The notes under the pieces are model-generated. The model did not search any database, had not been told where the DNA came from, and saw only the letters and a program-made list of their open reading frames with translations. A program made the translations under genes and the position numbers. A DNA stretch of 51,943 nucleotides from Streptomyces sp. 35G-GA-8. GTDB lineage: Bacteria; Actinomycetota; Actinomycetes; Streptomycetales; Streptomycetaceae. Where the stretch lies: positions 540,843-592,785 of the forward strand of contig NZ_JAMHJQ010000006.1 in assembly GCF_023534745.1 (NCBI RefSeq), in the 5' to 3' direction. Below are positions 26,972 through 34,537 of the stretch, piece after piece. Positions within the stretch are counted from its first letter, which is position 1, and each line of letters starts with the position of its first letter.

Positions 26972-27784
26972 ATGTCTGCGATCGGATCGAAGGCCCGGCG
27001 CGATCGAATCGTCCATCTCGCCACGACCACGGGGCTGGCCAGTGTGGAGGAGCTGTCCCAGCTGTTCGGGGTCACGGCCTCCACCATCAGGCGCGATCTC
27101 GCGAAGCTGACCTCGGACGGACAGCTCGCCCGTACCTACGGCGGTGCCATGGCGCTGGCCGCCCACCCCGAGGCGTCGCTGCGGCAGCGCACGGGCGAGG
27201 CGTTCGAGGCCAAGCGGGCGATCGCACGGTGGGCCGCGGCGGAGGTACGGCCCGGGGAGTCGCTGCTGCTGGACGCGGGATCCACCGTCGGCGCGCTCGC
27301 GCACGAACTGCGCACGGCGAAGGATGTCACCGTCGCCACCACGGGTCTGACGGCCCTTCAGGAGCTGGCGGATGTCGAGTCGGTCCATGTCGAGTGCCTC
27401 GGCGGCACATTGCGCCCACTGAGCCAGGGGTTCGTCGGACCGCTCACCGAAGCGGCGCTGGAACGGCTCACGTTCGACCGGCTCTTCCTGGGCACGGACG
27501 GCGTCTCGCCCGAGTACGGCATCTGCGAGGCCGATCTGCGCCAGACGCGCCTCAAGGAGCTCATGGCCCGGCGCGCCGACCGGGTGTACGTCCTGGCCCA
27601 CGCGGCGAAGCTGGGCCGCCGGCCGTTCCACACCTGGACCCCGCTCCGGCCCGACTGGACGCTGGTGACCGACGACGGAGCGGACCCCCGCGTCGTCGAG
27701 GGGCTGCGCGCCCGCGGAGTCACGGTCGTGCTGGCGGAGGCGGAGCCCACGACGGAGGCGGAGCACCCGGGCCCGGCGGGCTGA
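26972..27784 (+). CDS. DeoR/GlpR-family transcriptional regulator
   Basis: 270 residues: an N-terminal DeoR helix-turn-helix (ASVEELSQLFGVTASTIRRDLAKL) and a C-terminal sugar-phosphate sensing domain (LLLDAGSTVGALAHEL, DRLFLGTDGVSPEYGICEADLRQT). It probably represses the divergent operons until a phosphorylated intermediate, perhaps the product of the adjacent kinase, binds. GGAGGACAG lies ahead of the ATG at 26972. It is third in the kinase-pdxA2 operon, only 34 bases downstream. Confidence 0.88.
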   Translation: MSAIGSKARRDRIVHLATTTGLASVEELSQLFGVTASTIRRDLAKLTSDGQLARTYGGAMALAAHPEASLRQRTGEAFEAKRAIARWAAAEVRPGESLLLDAGSTVGALAHELRTAKDVTVATTGLTALQELADVESVHVECLGGTLRPLSQGFVGPLTEAALERLTFDRLFLGTDGVSPEYGICEADLRQTRLKELMARRADRVYVLAHAAKLGRRPFHTWTPLRPDWTLVTDDGADPRVVEGLRARGVTVVLAEAEPTTEAEHPGPAG

Positions 27785-27802
27785 CCGCGACGGCCGGTGC
27801 GA

Positions 27803-27838
27803 GGGAGGTCCCGCGGAGCGCGCTCCGCGGGACCTCCC
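27803..27838. terminator. Strong hairpin terminator
   Basis: Perfect 18-bp inverted repeat with no spacer: GGGAGGTCCCGCGGAGCG followed by its exact complement, then CTTTGTCTGT. It lies 18 bases after the DeoR stop and separates the acid-sugar operon from the RiPP cluster. Confidence 0.85.
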
Positions 27839-28288
27839 CTTTGTCTGTATTAGCGACGGCGAGCCGTATTCACACTCAATAAGTGCTTCTTTCCGGTTGG
27901 TTCGCTGTTCGGGAATGCCGCGGGACCGGAGGGTCGACTTTCCATCGGGGAGTTACTAGGATGCCCAACAAGTTCTGGTCGCCGGTATTCTTTTGGAAAC
28001 AGCCGCACGCGTGCCGTCGATCTATTCATCCGTTGGTAAAGCAATGTTAATTTCCTTTGGAGCGGCGGTACGTATCACTCCGTTGAGCTGGCCCTCGTCC
28101 GTGGCGATGAACCAGATCAGCAGCGTGGCTACGGGGGAGTGGGAAATCAGTGGGGCCTGGCAGAGGTCTGTACCAAAGAAAAGAGCGCAGCATTTCCGTC
28201 CACGAATGTCCCGATGTTGCGGGGTGCCCCGGATTCGGCACTTTCATGCGTCGCGGACGCAAGTACTGATTCGGGGGGCAGAGGTCGC
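27839..28288 (+). promoter_or_regulatory. Long lower-GC leader region ahead of the SARP regulator
   Basis: About 450 bases without a supported gene and visibly richer in A/T than the rest of the window (for example around 27841-27900 and 28040-28060). It is the expected promoter region for the cluster regulator. I could not pick one -35/-10 pair with confidence. A 29-codon frame at 27961-28050 behind GGGGAG is possible but unsupported. Confidence 0.45.
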
Positions 28289-30130
28289 GTGCGTTTTCAG
28301 CTTTTGGGCCCTTTGAGTATTGCCGAGGGTCATGACGTTGTTGTTCTTAAACCGTCCAAACCGTCCAGCCTGCTGGCGGCTCTTCTTCTTCATCCCGGAT
28401 CCGTCGTGTCCACCGGTTATCTGCTGCGCGCCCTCTGGGACGAGGACCAGCCGGCCACGGCCCGGGCCGCGCTCCAGAGCTGTGTCCTGCGACTGCGCCG
28501 GATCTTCGCCAAGTACGGAGTGACCGGCAATGTCATCGAGGCGGTGCCCGGTGGCTACCGGATGAACGCCGACGGCGACACGCTCGACCTGGTGCGGTTC
28601 CGCGCGCTCGTACGGGCGGCGGACGACGCCGGTGACGCCGAGGGCGAGCTGTACCGGCTCAAGGAGGCGCTGACGCTCTGGCAGGGCCCCCTGCTGGCGA
28701 ATGTGCCCTCCCCGATGCTGCACCGCGACGAGGTGCCCGGGCTGACCGAGGAGCGGCTGCGTACGCTCGAACGGGCCTGTGACATCGAGCTCGCGCTGGG
28801 CCGATGTCGTCAGGTACTGGTCGACCTCTGGGAGACCGCTCGCCGGCACCCCGGTCGCGAACGGTTCTCCGAACAGCTCATCGAGGCGCTGTACCGCACC
28901 GGCCGGCAGTCGGAGGCGCTTTCCGAGTACCGCAGTGTGAAAGGCCGGCTGAAGGAAGAACTCGGCATCGATCCCGGCCCGTCGCTCCAGCGGCTCGAAC
29001 TGTCGATCCTGCGCGGCGACGACCTCGGCCCACTGGCGCTGGACCCGGGGCTCGACCGTACGGCGCCCCTGCCCGGCGGCCGTGGCGCGCCGGCTCTCGC
29101 GGCGCGCACGGAACCCCTGGCGATCGCCGCCCCGGCTCCGGCCACCGCGCCCGCAGCGGCTCCACCGCCCGTGCCGCTCGCGCCCGCCTTACGGCCGGTG
29201 CCGCCTGTGCCGTCCTTCACCGGCCGTACCGCCGAGCGGGCGGCGATCAACGCCCGTCTCACCGCGGGATCCCCGGACACCACCGTCGTGGTCCTCTCCG
29301 GAGCCCCGGGCATCGGCAAGACGGCGCTGGCCCAGCAAGCCGCCCACGACACCCAGGACAGCTTCCCCGGCGGCGTGTTCATCCTGGCCATGACGCGTGA
29401 GGACGGCTCCCCCGTCACCCCGGCCGAGGCGCTGGCGCACCTGCCGCCGCCCGGAGCCGCCGACGGCGCGACGCTGCTCGTGCTCGACGATGTGACCAGC
29501 CCCGACCAGGTCCGTCCGCTGCTGCCCGCCGCGGCGGGCAGCGCCGCGATCGTCACCAGCAGACGGGGACTCGCCGGACTGATGGCCACGCACGGCGGCA
29601 GTGTGCACCGGCTCTCCACCCTGGAACCGGCGGAATCCCGGCACCTGCTGGCAGCCGTGCTCGGCGCCGACCGCGTGGCGGCGGAACCGGAAGCCGCGGC
29701 CGAACTGGGCCGTGTCTGCGGCCACTTCCCGCTCAGTCTGCGGATCGCGGCCGCCCGGCTGCTCACCCGGCCCGGGCTGCGCATCGCGGACTGTGTCGCC
29801 TGGCTGGCGGAGGATCTGCCGGCCAGGCTCTCCCTCGCCGACGATCCCCGGCTCTCCGTACCGCAGGTGTTCGGCGGTGCGCTGCGCCGGCTGGAGCCGC
29901 GCTGGCAGGAAGCCTTCCACCGGCTCGGCGACCACGAGGGGCTGCTGCTCCCCTCGCACGCGCTCGGCAACTCACCCGAGGCGGAAGAGGCGTTGGAGCG
30001 GCTGGCCGAGGCGGGATTGCTCGAAGAAGGGCCTCCTGGCCCGTACCGCATCCATCGACTGCTGAAAATCTACGCGCGTCAGCAGGCGCGTGAGAGGCAC
30101 AACAGCCAGGCTGCGACAGCACGCCACTGA
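28289..30130 (+). CDS. SARP-family regulator with NB-ARC ATPase domain (AfsR-like, no TPR)
   Basis: 613 residues. An N-terminal OmpR-like winged helix (VRFQLLGPLSIAEGHDVV) and a BTAD all-helical domain (to about residue 250, ending GIDPGPSLQRLE) are followed by a Pro/Ala linker. An NB-ARC-type ATPase comes next, with P-loop GAPGIGKTA, Walker B LLVLDDV and sensor IVTSRR. It lacks the C-terminal TPR array of AfsR. SARPs activate antibiotic clusters by binding direct repeats next to promoters, so this is the likely activator of the downstream RiPP genes. GTG at 28289 follows AGAGG and gives the usual xRFQLLGPL start. The first ~35 codons use unusual A/T-ending codons. Confidence 0.87.
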   Translation: MRFQLLGPLSIAEGHDVVVLKPSKPSSLLAALLLHPGSVVSTGYLLRALWDEDQPATARAALQSCVLRLRRIFAKYGVTGNVIEAVPGGYRMNADGDTLDLVRFRALVRAADDAGDAEGELYRLKEALTLWQGPLLANVPSPMLHRDEVPGLTEERLRTLERACDIELALGRCRQVLVDLWETARRHPGRERFSEQLIEALYRTGRQSEALSEYRSVKGRLKEELGIDPGPSLQRLELSILRGDDLGPLALDPGLDRTAPLPGGRGAPALAARTEPLAIAAPAPATAPAAAPPPVPLAPALRPVPPVPSFTGRTAERAAINARLTAGSPDTTVVVLSGAPGIGKTALAQQAAHDTQDSFPGGVFILAMTREDGSPVTPAEALAHLPPPGAADGATLLVLDDVTSPDQVRPLLPAAAGSAAIVTSRRGLAGLMATHGGSVHRLSTLEPAESRHLLAAVLGADRVAAEPEAAAELGRVCGHFPLSLRIAAARLLTRPGLRIADCVAWLAEDLPARLSLADDPRLSVPQVFGGALRRLEPRWQEAFHRLGDHEGLLLPSHALGNSPEAEEALERLAEAGLLEEGPPGPYRIHRLLKIYARQQARERHNSQAATARH

Positions 30131-30195
30131 CGGGCGACGCCCGAACTCCACCACGTTCAAGCCACCTTGACCAAGCATCCAGGGGTGTCATTCTC

Positions 30196-32481
30196 ATGGG
30201 CTCAGCGACTTACGAAACCGTTGCCTCGACCCGCCCGCGCATCCGTCGCGACGTGCTGTTCACCGAAACACCGGAGGGGGTGCTCTTCCACAACGCCGAC
30301 GGCGGTTTCCAGTTGACCGCCAAGTCCGCCTACCGGTTCGCCACCCTGATCGTCCCGCATCTCACCGGCGACCACTCGGTCTCCCAGATCTGCGAGGGCC
30401 TCGGCGACCAGCAGCGCGCCATGGTCGGCGAGCTGGTGAAGAGCCTGTACGAACGGGACTTCGCCCGGCCGGTCCCGACGACCGAGGGCGAGGCGCACGA
30501 CACGGCGCCCGACGTCGCCCGGCGCTTCGCGCCGCAGATCGCCTACGTCGACCACTACTCCGACGACGCCGAGCGCCGCTTCCACCGCTTCCGTACGGCA
30601 CGGGTGGCCGTGCTCGGCGACGACCTCGTGGCCCGTTGGTGCGTCCTCAGCCTGATCCGCAACGGCTGCTCGACCATCGGCCTTCAGCCGGGACTCGGAG
30701 CCGAGAACATCGCGACCATCGAGGCCGAGGCGCGGGAGGCGGCGTCCGACGGCTGCCCCGTGGACCTCCCGCGCATCGGGGCGGACGACCCCCGGGCGCC
30801 CCTCGGCTGGGCGGATCTCGCGTCGTACGACCTCGTGGTGGTCACCGGGGGCCCCGCGGCCCCGGGCCGGCTGTTCCCGCTGCTCCGGGCGGGCGTGCCC
30901 GAGGGTCGTACGCTCCTGCCGGCCTGGTCCTACGGCGAGCACGCCGTGGTGGGACCGCTGATGACGTCCGACACGGCCGGCTGCTGGTCCTGCGCGGTGC
31001 TGCGGATCGGTTCCCACGACGGGGCCGCGGCCGCCGCGGACATCTGGAGCGGGCTGGCCCTGCCCGGGGCCGTACCGGCAGGTGAGTTCCCGAGCCGCCC
31101 CTTGGCGGCGATGATCGGCAATCTGCTCGGCTACGAGATCTTCCGTATCACCACCGGCGCGCTGCCCGCCGAGACCGCCGGCCGGCTGATCATCCAGGAC
31201 ATGAAGTCCCTCGATGTCACGGCCGAACCCCTGCTGCCGCACCCGCGCTGTCCGTTCTGTGCCGGGGCGGCGCAGGACGACGCACCGGCCGGCACCGGTC
31301 TCCCGCTCGACCTCCCCGTGGACCTCACGGCGGCGGGGAGCGGCACGCCGCCGATGCCGACGGTCGACACCGCCCGGGAGGCCGACGCCCTGGTGGAGGA
31401 GTTGAACCGCCGCTCGGTCCTGGTCCGGCCGCGCGCCGGAGTCTTCGGCCGCTTCGCGGACGAGCCCCTTACCCAGATCCCGCTCAAGGCGACCCTCGTC
31501 GAGTTCGGCACCGGCCACGGCGTCTCGCGCCGGGTCGCCGCCTTCGACGTGCACCATGTCGCGGGCGCCCGGCTGCGGGCACTGAACGCGGCGGCCGGGG
31601 TGTACGCGGAGCATGTCGTGCCCACCACAGGTATTCTGACGGCACGTCAGGTCGAGGAGGCCGGCACGAGCGTGCGCGCTCTGGGGCCCGCCGCACTGAC
31701 CCTCTTCGGCGGTACGGGCGCGGGTAAGGCCACGGCCTCCGGCGGTGAGCGGGTGACGGCCTGGACCCGGGCCGTCTCGCTGCTCACCAAGGAGCGGATT
31801 CTCGTACCGGCCGCGGCGGTTCGCACCTTCGGCCCGCACAACGCCGACCGGCTGTTCGACCCGACGCGCGCCGGAACCGGCGCCGGAGCCACGGTGGCGG
31901 ACGCCGCCGCCGACGGCCTGCTCTCCGCCCTCGCCCATGACGCGCTGTGCCGCACTCTGCGGGGCGGTACGGCGAGCAGGGTGCCGCTGAAGGCGCTCGC
32001 GGAGGGGGAGGGCGCCGATGCCGAACTCACCTTCCTCATCCGGTCGGCGGCCATCCTCGACATCGAGGTGGACCTGCTCGACCTGGGCGAGGGCGACCGC
32101 TCCGGGGTGCATGTGCTGCTCGCCCGGGGAGCCGGACACTGGGCGGTCGGCAGCGACACCGGCGCCCGGGGCGCCGCGGTCGCCGCGCTGCGCGATCTGC
32201 TGGGACAGGTGCAGCTGGGCCGGGAGGAGACGGCCGCGCCGTTCGATCTCGGCGACCCGCTGCTGCGTGACCTCGACGCGACGACGATCCACGCCACGGA
32301 CACCGAGGGAACCGGGGCCGTCGTCTCCCGGGCGGTGACCGACTGGTCCGAGGTGCTGGACCGGCTCCGCACGGCGGGACGCGACGCCCTGCTGGTGGAC
32401 ACGAGCTCCGCGGACCTGGCCGCCGCGGGCATCAGCACCGCCCGCGTGTTCCTCACCACGGAGGCATCCCGTGGGGCCTAG
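30196..32481 (+). CDS. TOMM leader-binding E1-like F protein with fused degenerate YcaO-like domain
   Basis: 761 residues. Residues about 15-95 look like a PqqD-like leader-recognition winged helix (RRDVLFTETPEGVLFHNADG). Residues about 135-330 are a ThiF/E1-like fold with Zn ligands CWSC (263-266) and CPFC (352-355). The last ~360 residues resemble a YcaO domain in layout, but the ATP/Mg site equivalent (about 560-582, GTGAGATVADAAADGLLSAL) has lost the acidic residues of the active YcaOs. It likely delivers the precursor leader to the cyclodehydratases and dehydrogenase. It is first in the biosynthetic operon. AGGGGTG precedes the ATG. Confidence 0.83.
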   Translation: MGSATYETVASTRPRIRRDVLFTETPEGVLFHNADGGFQLTAKSAYRFATLIVPHLTGDHSVSQICEGLGDQQRAMVGELVKSLYERDFARPVPTTEGEAHDTAPDVARRFAPQIAYVDHYSDDAERRFHRFRTARVAVLGDDLVARWCVLSLIRNGCSTIGLQPGLGAENIATIEAEAREAASDGCPVDLPRIGADDPRAPLGWADLASYDLVVVTGGPAAPGRLFPLLRAGVPEGRTLLPAWSYGEHAVVGPLMTSDTAGCWSCAVLRIGSHDGAAAAADIWSGLALPGAVPAGEFPSRPLAAMIGNLLGYEIFRITTGALPAETAGRLIIQDMKSLDVTAEPLLPHPRCPFCAGAAQDDAPAGTGLPLDLPVDLTAAGSGTPPMPTVDTAREADALVEELNRRSVLVRPRAGVFGRFADEPLTQIPLKATLVEFGTGHGVSRRVAAFDVHHVAGARLRALNAAAGVYAEHVVPTTGILTARQVEEAGTSVRALGPAALTLFGGTGAGKATASGGERVTAWTRAVSLLTKERILVPAAAVRTFGPHNADRLFDPTRAGTGAGATVADAAADGLLSALAHDALCRTLRGGTASRVPLKALAEGEGADAELTFLIRSAAILDIEVDLLDLGEGDRSGVHVLLARGAGHWAVGSDTGARGAAVAALRDLLGQVQLGREETAAPFDLGDPLLRDLDATTIHATDTEGTGAVVSRAVTDWSEVLDRLRTAGRDALLVDTSSADLAAAGISTARVFLTTEASRGA

Positions 32482-34420
32482 CACTCTCGACGTCCGCCCG
32501 GCGGAGGGCCTGCTGCGGCAGGCCCTGGGGCGGCTCGGCGGACCCGAGGTGAGCATCGGCGCGCTCGGTACGCACGACGCGTTCGCCGCCGGAAAGGAAG
32601 CCCCCGAAAGGGACGCCCTCGCGTACCGCGATGCATCCGTCCCGGTGCGGCTGTACGGCGCGCACGCCGTCATCGGGCCCCTGCCCGGGGCCGACGGCGC
32701 GCCGGCCCCGGCCTGCTCCCACTGTCTGGCCCGCCGCTGGCAGGCCGTACGGTCCGTGGCTCTGCGCGACGCCCTGGAACTGGGCGGGGAGACCCGGGCG
32801 GCGGGCGAGTGGCCCTACGCCACACCGTTCGCGGCGGACGCGATCGCCGCGCTCGTCACCGCACTGTGCGAGCGGCCACCCGTCCCCGAGGGCCCGTTCC
32901 CCGAGATCCGGCTGGTCGATCTGCGGACCCTGACCGTGCGCCACTACCCGCTGGTGCCCGACCCCGAGTGCCCGCGCTGTGCCACACCCCGTACCGACAC
33001 CGCCGACGACGCCCGGATCACCCTGCGCCCCGCCCCCAAGCACCGTCCCGGCTCCTTCCGGCTGCGGCCCATCGAGGCGTACGACATCGACGTCGCCGCG
33101 TTCGCCAACCCGGTGTGCGGCGCGCTCGGGCCGTCCGTGGTCCATGACGTCTCCTCCACCTCCACCTCCGCGACCATCGGCTGTTTCTCGATGCGTTCCG
33201 GCGAGTATCTGCGGGAGACGTTCTGGGGCGGCCACGCCGACTCCTTCGGCCACAGCAACCGGATCGGTGTGCTCGAAGGCATGGAGCGTTACGCCGGGAT
33301 GCGGGCGCGCTCCCGGATCACCAGCGTCACCGGAAGCCTCGAACAGTTCGGTGCCGATGCCGTCGACCCCCGTGAAGTGGGCCTGTACGCACCGGACTTC
33401 TACCGCGCCAACCCACGGGTCCGCCCGTTCGCGGCCGACCGGGAGATCCCCTGGGTATGGGGCTACTCCCTGCGTGACGAGCAGCCGAGGCTGGTCCCCG
33501 AGGTGCTGACCTACTATCACGCGCCGGGCCTGGAGAACCGGTTCGTGCAGGAGAGCTCCAACGGCTGCGCCTCCGGGGGCTGTCTGGAAGAGGCGATCTA
33601 CTTCGGGCTGATGGAGGTCATCGAGCGCGACGCCTTCCTGCTCTCCTGGTACGGGCAGCAGCCGCTGCCCGAGATCGACCCGGCCACCAGCACCCGCGAC
33701 TCCACCCGGCACATGGTCGACCGGCTGGCGATGTACGGCTACCGGGCGCGGTTCTTCGACACTCGGGTCACCTTCCCGGTCCCGGTGGTCACCGCCGTGG
33801 CCGAGCGCTTCGACGGCGGCCCCGGCCGGATGTGCTTCGGCGCGGGCGCCGGGCTCGATCCCGAGTCCGCGCTCGACTCGGCGCTCTGCGAGATCGCGAC
33901 CGACGCCGTGAACCTGCGGGACCGTACCGAGCGCGACGGGCCCCGGCTGCGCGCCATGGCCGCGGACTTCGACCTGGTGACGGCGCTGCATGACCATCCC
34001 CTGGTGTACGGCGTGCCGGAGATGGGCGAGCACGCCGGCTTCCTGCTGGACCCCGACAGCCCGCACCGTCGCGGACGCGCGCCCGAACCACCGTGCGCGG
34101 TGAGCGAGTTGCGCTGGCCGGACCCCTCCGGCGCGATGGCCGCCGGTGACCTCCGCGAGGATCTGCGCCGCTGTGTCGACGCGGTGACCGGAGCCGGCTT
34201 CGACGTGGTGGTGGTCGACCAGACCATGCCCGAGCAGCGCACGCTCGGGCTGCACACCGTCAGCGTGCTCGTCCCCGGGCTGCTGCCGATCGACTTCGGC
34301 TGGTCCCGGCAGCGCGCCCGCACCATGCCCCGCCTGCGCACCGCTCTGCGCCAGGCGGGACTGCGCGAGCACGATCTGGGACCGGACGACATCAACCCGG
34401 CCCCGCATCCCTTCCCGTGA
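32471..34420 (+). CDS. YcaO cyclodehydratase 1
   Basis: 649 residues. An N-terminal zinc-tetrad region (CSHC at 82-85, CPRC at 167-170) precedes a full YcaO domain. The ATP/Mg motif NGCASGGCLEEA (364-375) and MEVIERDAF (381-389) is intact, as is the C-terminal proline tail PHPFP. It should use ATP to cyclise Cys, Ser or Thr of the precursor core to thiazolines or oxazolines in concert with the F protein. The GTG at 32471 overlaps the F-protein stop by 11 bases and is preceded by GGAGG. Confidence 0.9.
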   Translation: MGPSTLDVRPAEGLLRQALGRLGGPEVSIGALGTHDAFAAGKEAPERDALAYRDASVPVRLYGAHAVIGPLPGADGAPAPACSHCLARRWQAVRSVALRDALELGGETRAAGEWPYATPFAADAIAALVTALCERPPVPEGPFPEIRLVDLRTLTVRHYPLVPDPECPRCATPRTDTADDARITLRPAPKHRPGSFRLRPIEAYDIDVAAFANPVCGALGPSVVHDVSSTSTSATIGCFSMRSGEYLRETFWGGHADSFGHSNRIGVLEGMERYAGMRARSRITSVTGSLEQFGADAVDPREVGLYAPDFYRANPRVRPFAADREIPWVWGYSLRDEQPRLVPEVLTYYHAPGLENRFVQESSNGCASGGCLEEAIYFGLMEVIERDAFLLSWYGQQPLPEIDPATSTRDSTRHMVDRLAMYGYRARFFDTRVTFPVPVVTAVAERFDGGPGRMCFGAGAGLDPESALDSALCEIATDAVNLRDRTERDGPRLRAMAADFDLVTALHDHPLVYGVPEMGEHAGFLLDPDSPHRRGRAPEPPCAVSELRWPDPSGAMAAGDLREDLRRCVDAVTGAGFDVVVVDQTMPEQRTLGLHTVSVLVPGLLPIDFGWSRQRARTMPRLRTALRQAGLREHDLGPDDINPAPHPFP

Positions 34421-34425
34421 CCCGT

Positions 34426-34515
34426 CGCGCGTTCCACAACCGCGCACTCAACAACCGCGCACTCGACAACCGCGCACTCCACAACCGTCCAGTTCAGAAC
34501 CGTCCAGCACAGCAC
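34426..34515. repeat. Tandem 15-bp repeat, six copies
   Basis: Six adjacent 15-mers fill most of the gap between YcaO 1 and the dehydrogenase gene: CGCGCGTTCCACAAC, CGCGCACTCAACAAC, CGCGCACTCGACAAC, CGCGCACTCCACAAC, CGTCCAGTTCAGAAC and CGTCCAGCACAGCAC. The middle three differ at one base. It ends 22 bases before the next start. Confidence 0.9.
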
Positions 34516-34537
34516 CACCAGCAGAGAGGAGGGTCCC

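Noticed and set aside
27961-28050. 29-codon frame, start MPNKFWSPVFFWK
   Set aside because: A GGGGAG lies upstream, but there is no homologue I recognise and it sits in a probable promoter region; too weak to call.
27993-28316. 107-codon frame ahead of the SARP gene
   Set aside because: Overlaps the SARP start in another frame, has no family features and no ribosome site at a sensible place.
30202-34447. Long minus-strand frames (823 and 664 codons) across the F protein and YcaO 1
   Set aside because: Same shadow pattern; the plus-strand proteins carry conserved zinc and ATP-binding motifs.
34426-34515. CRISPR array
   Set aside because: Units are 15 bp and directly adjacent with no spacers, and no cas genes are nearby.
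34426-34537. Pentapeptide-like NRALN/NRALD/NRALH translation of the 15-bp repeats
   Set aside because: The frame matches neither flanking gene and has no start; the pattern just follows from a 15-bp repeat.
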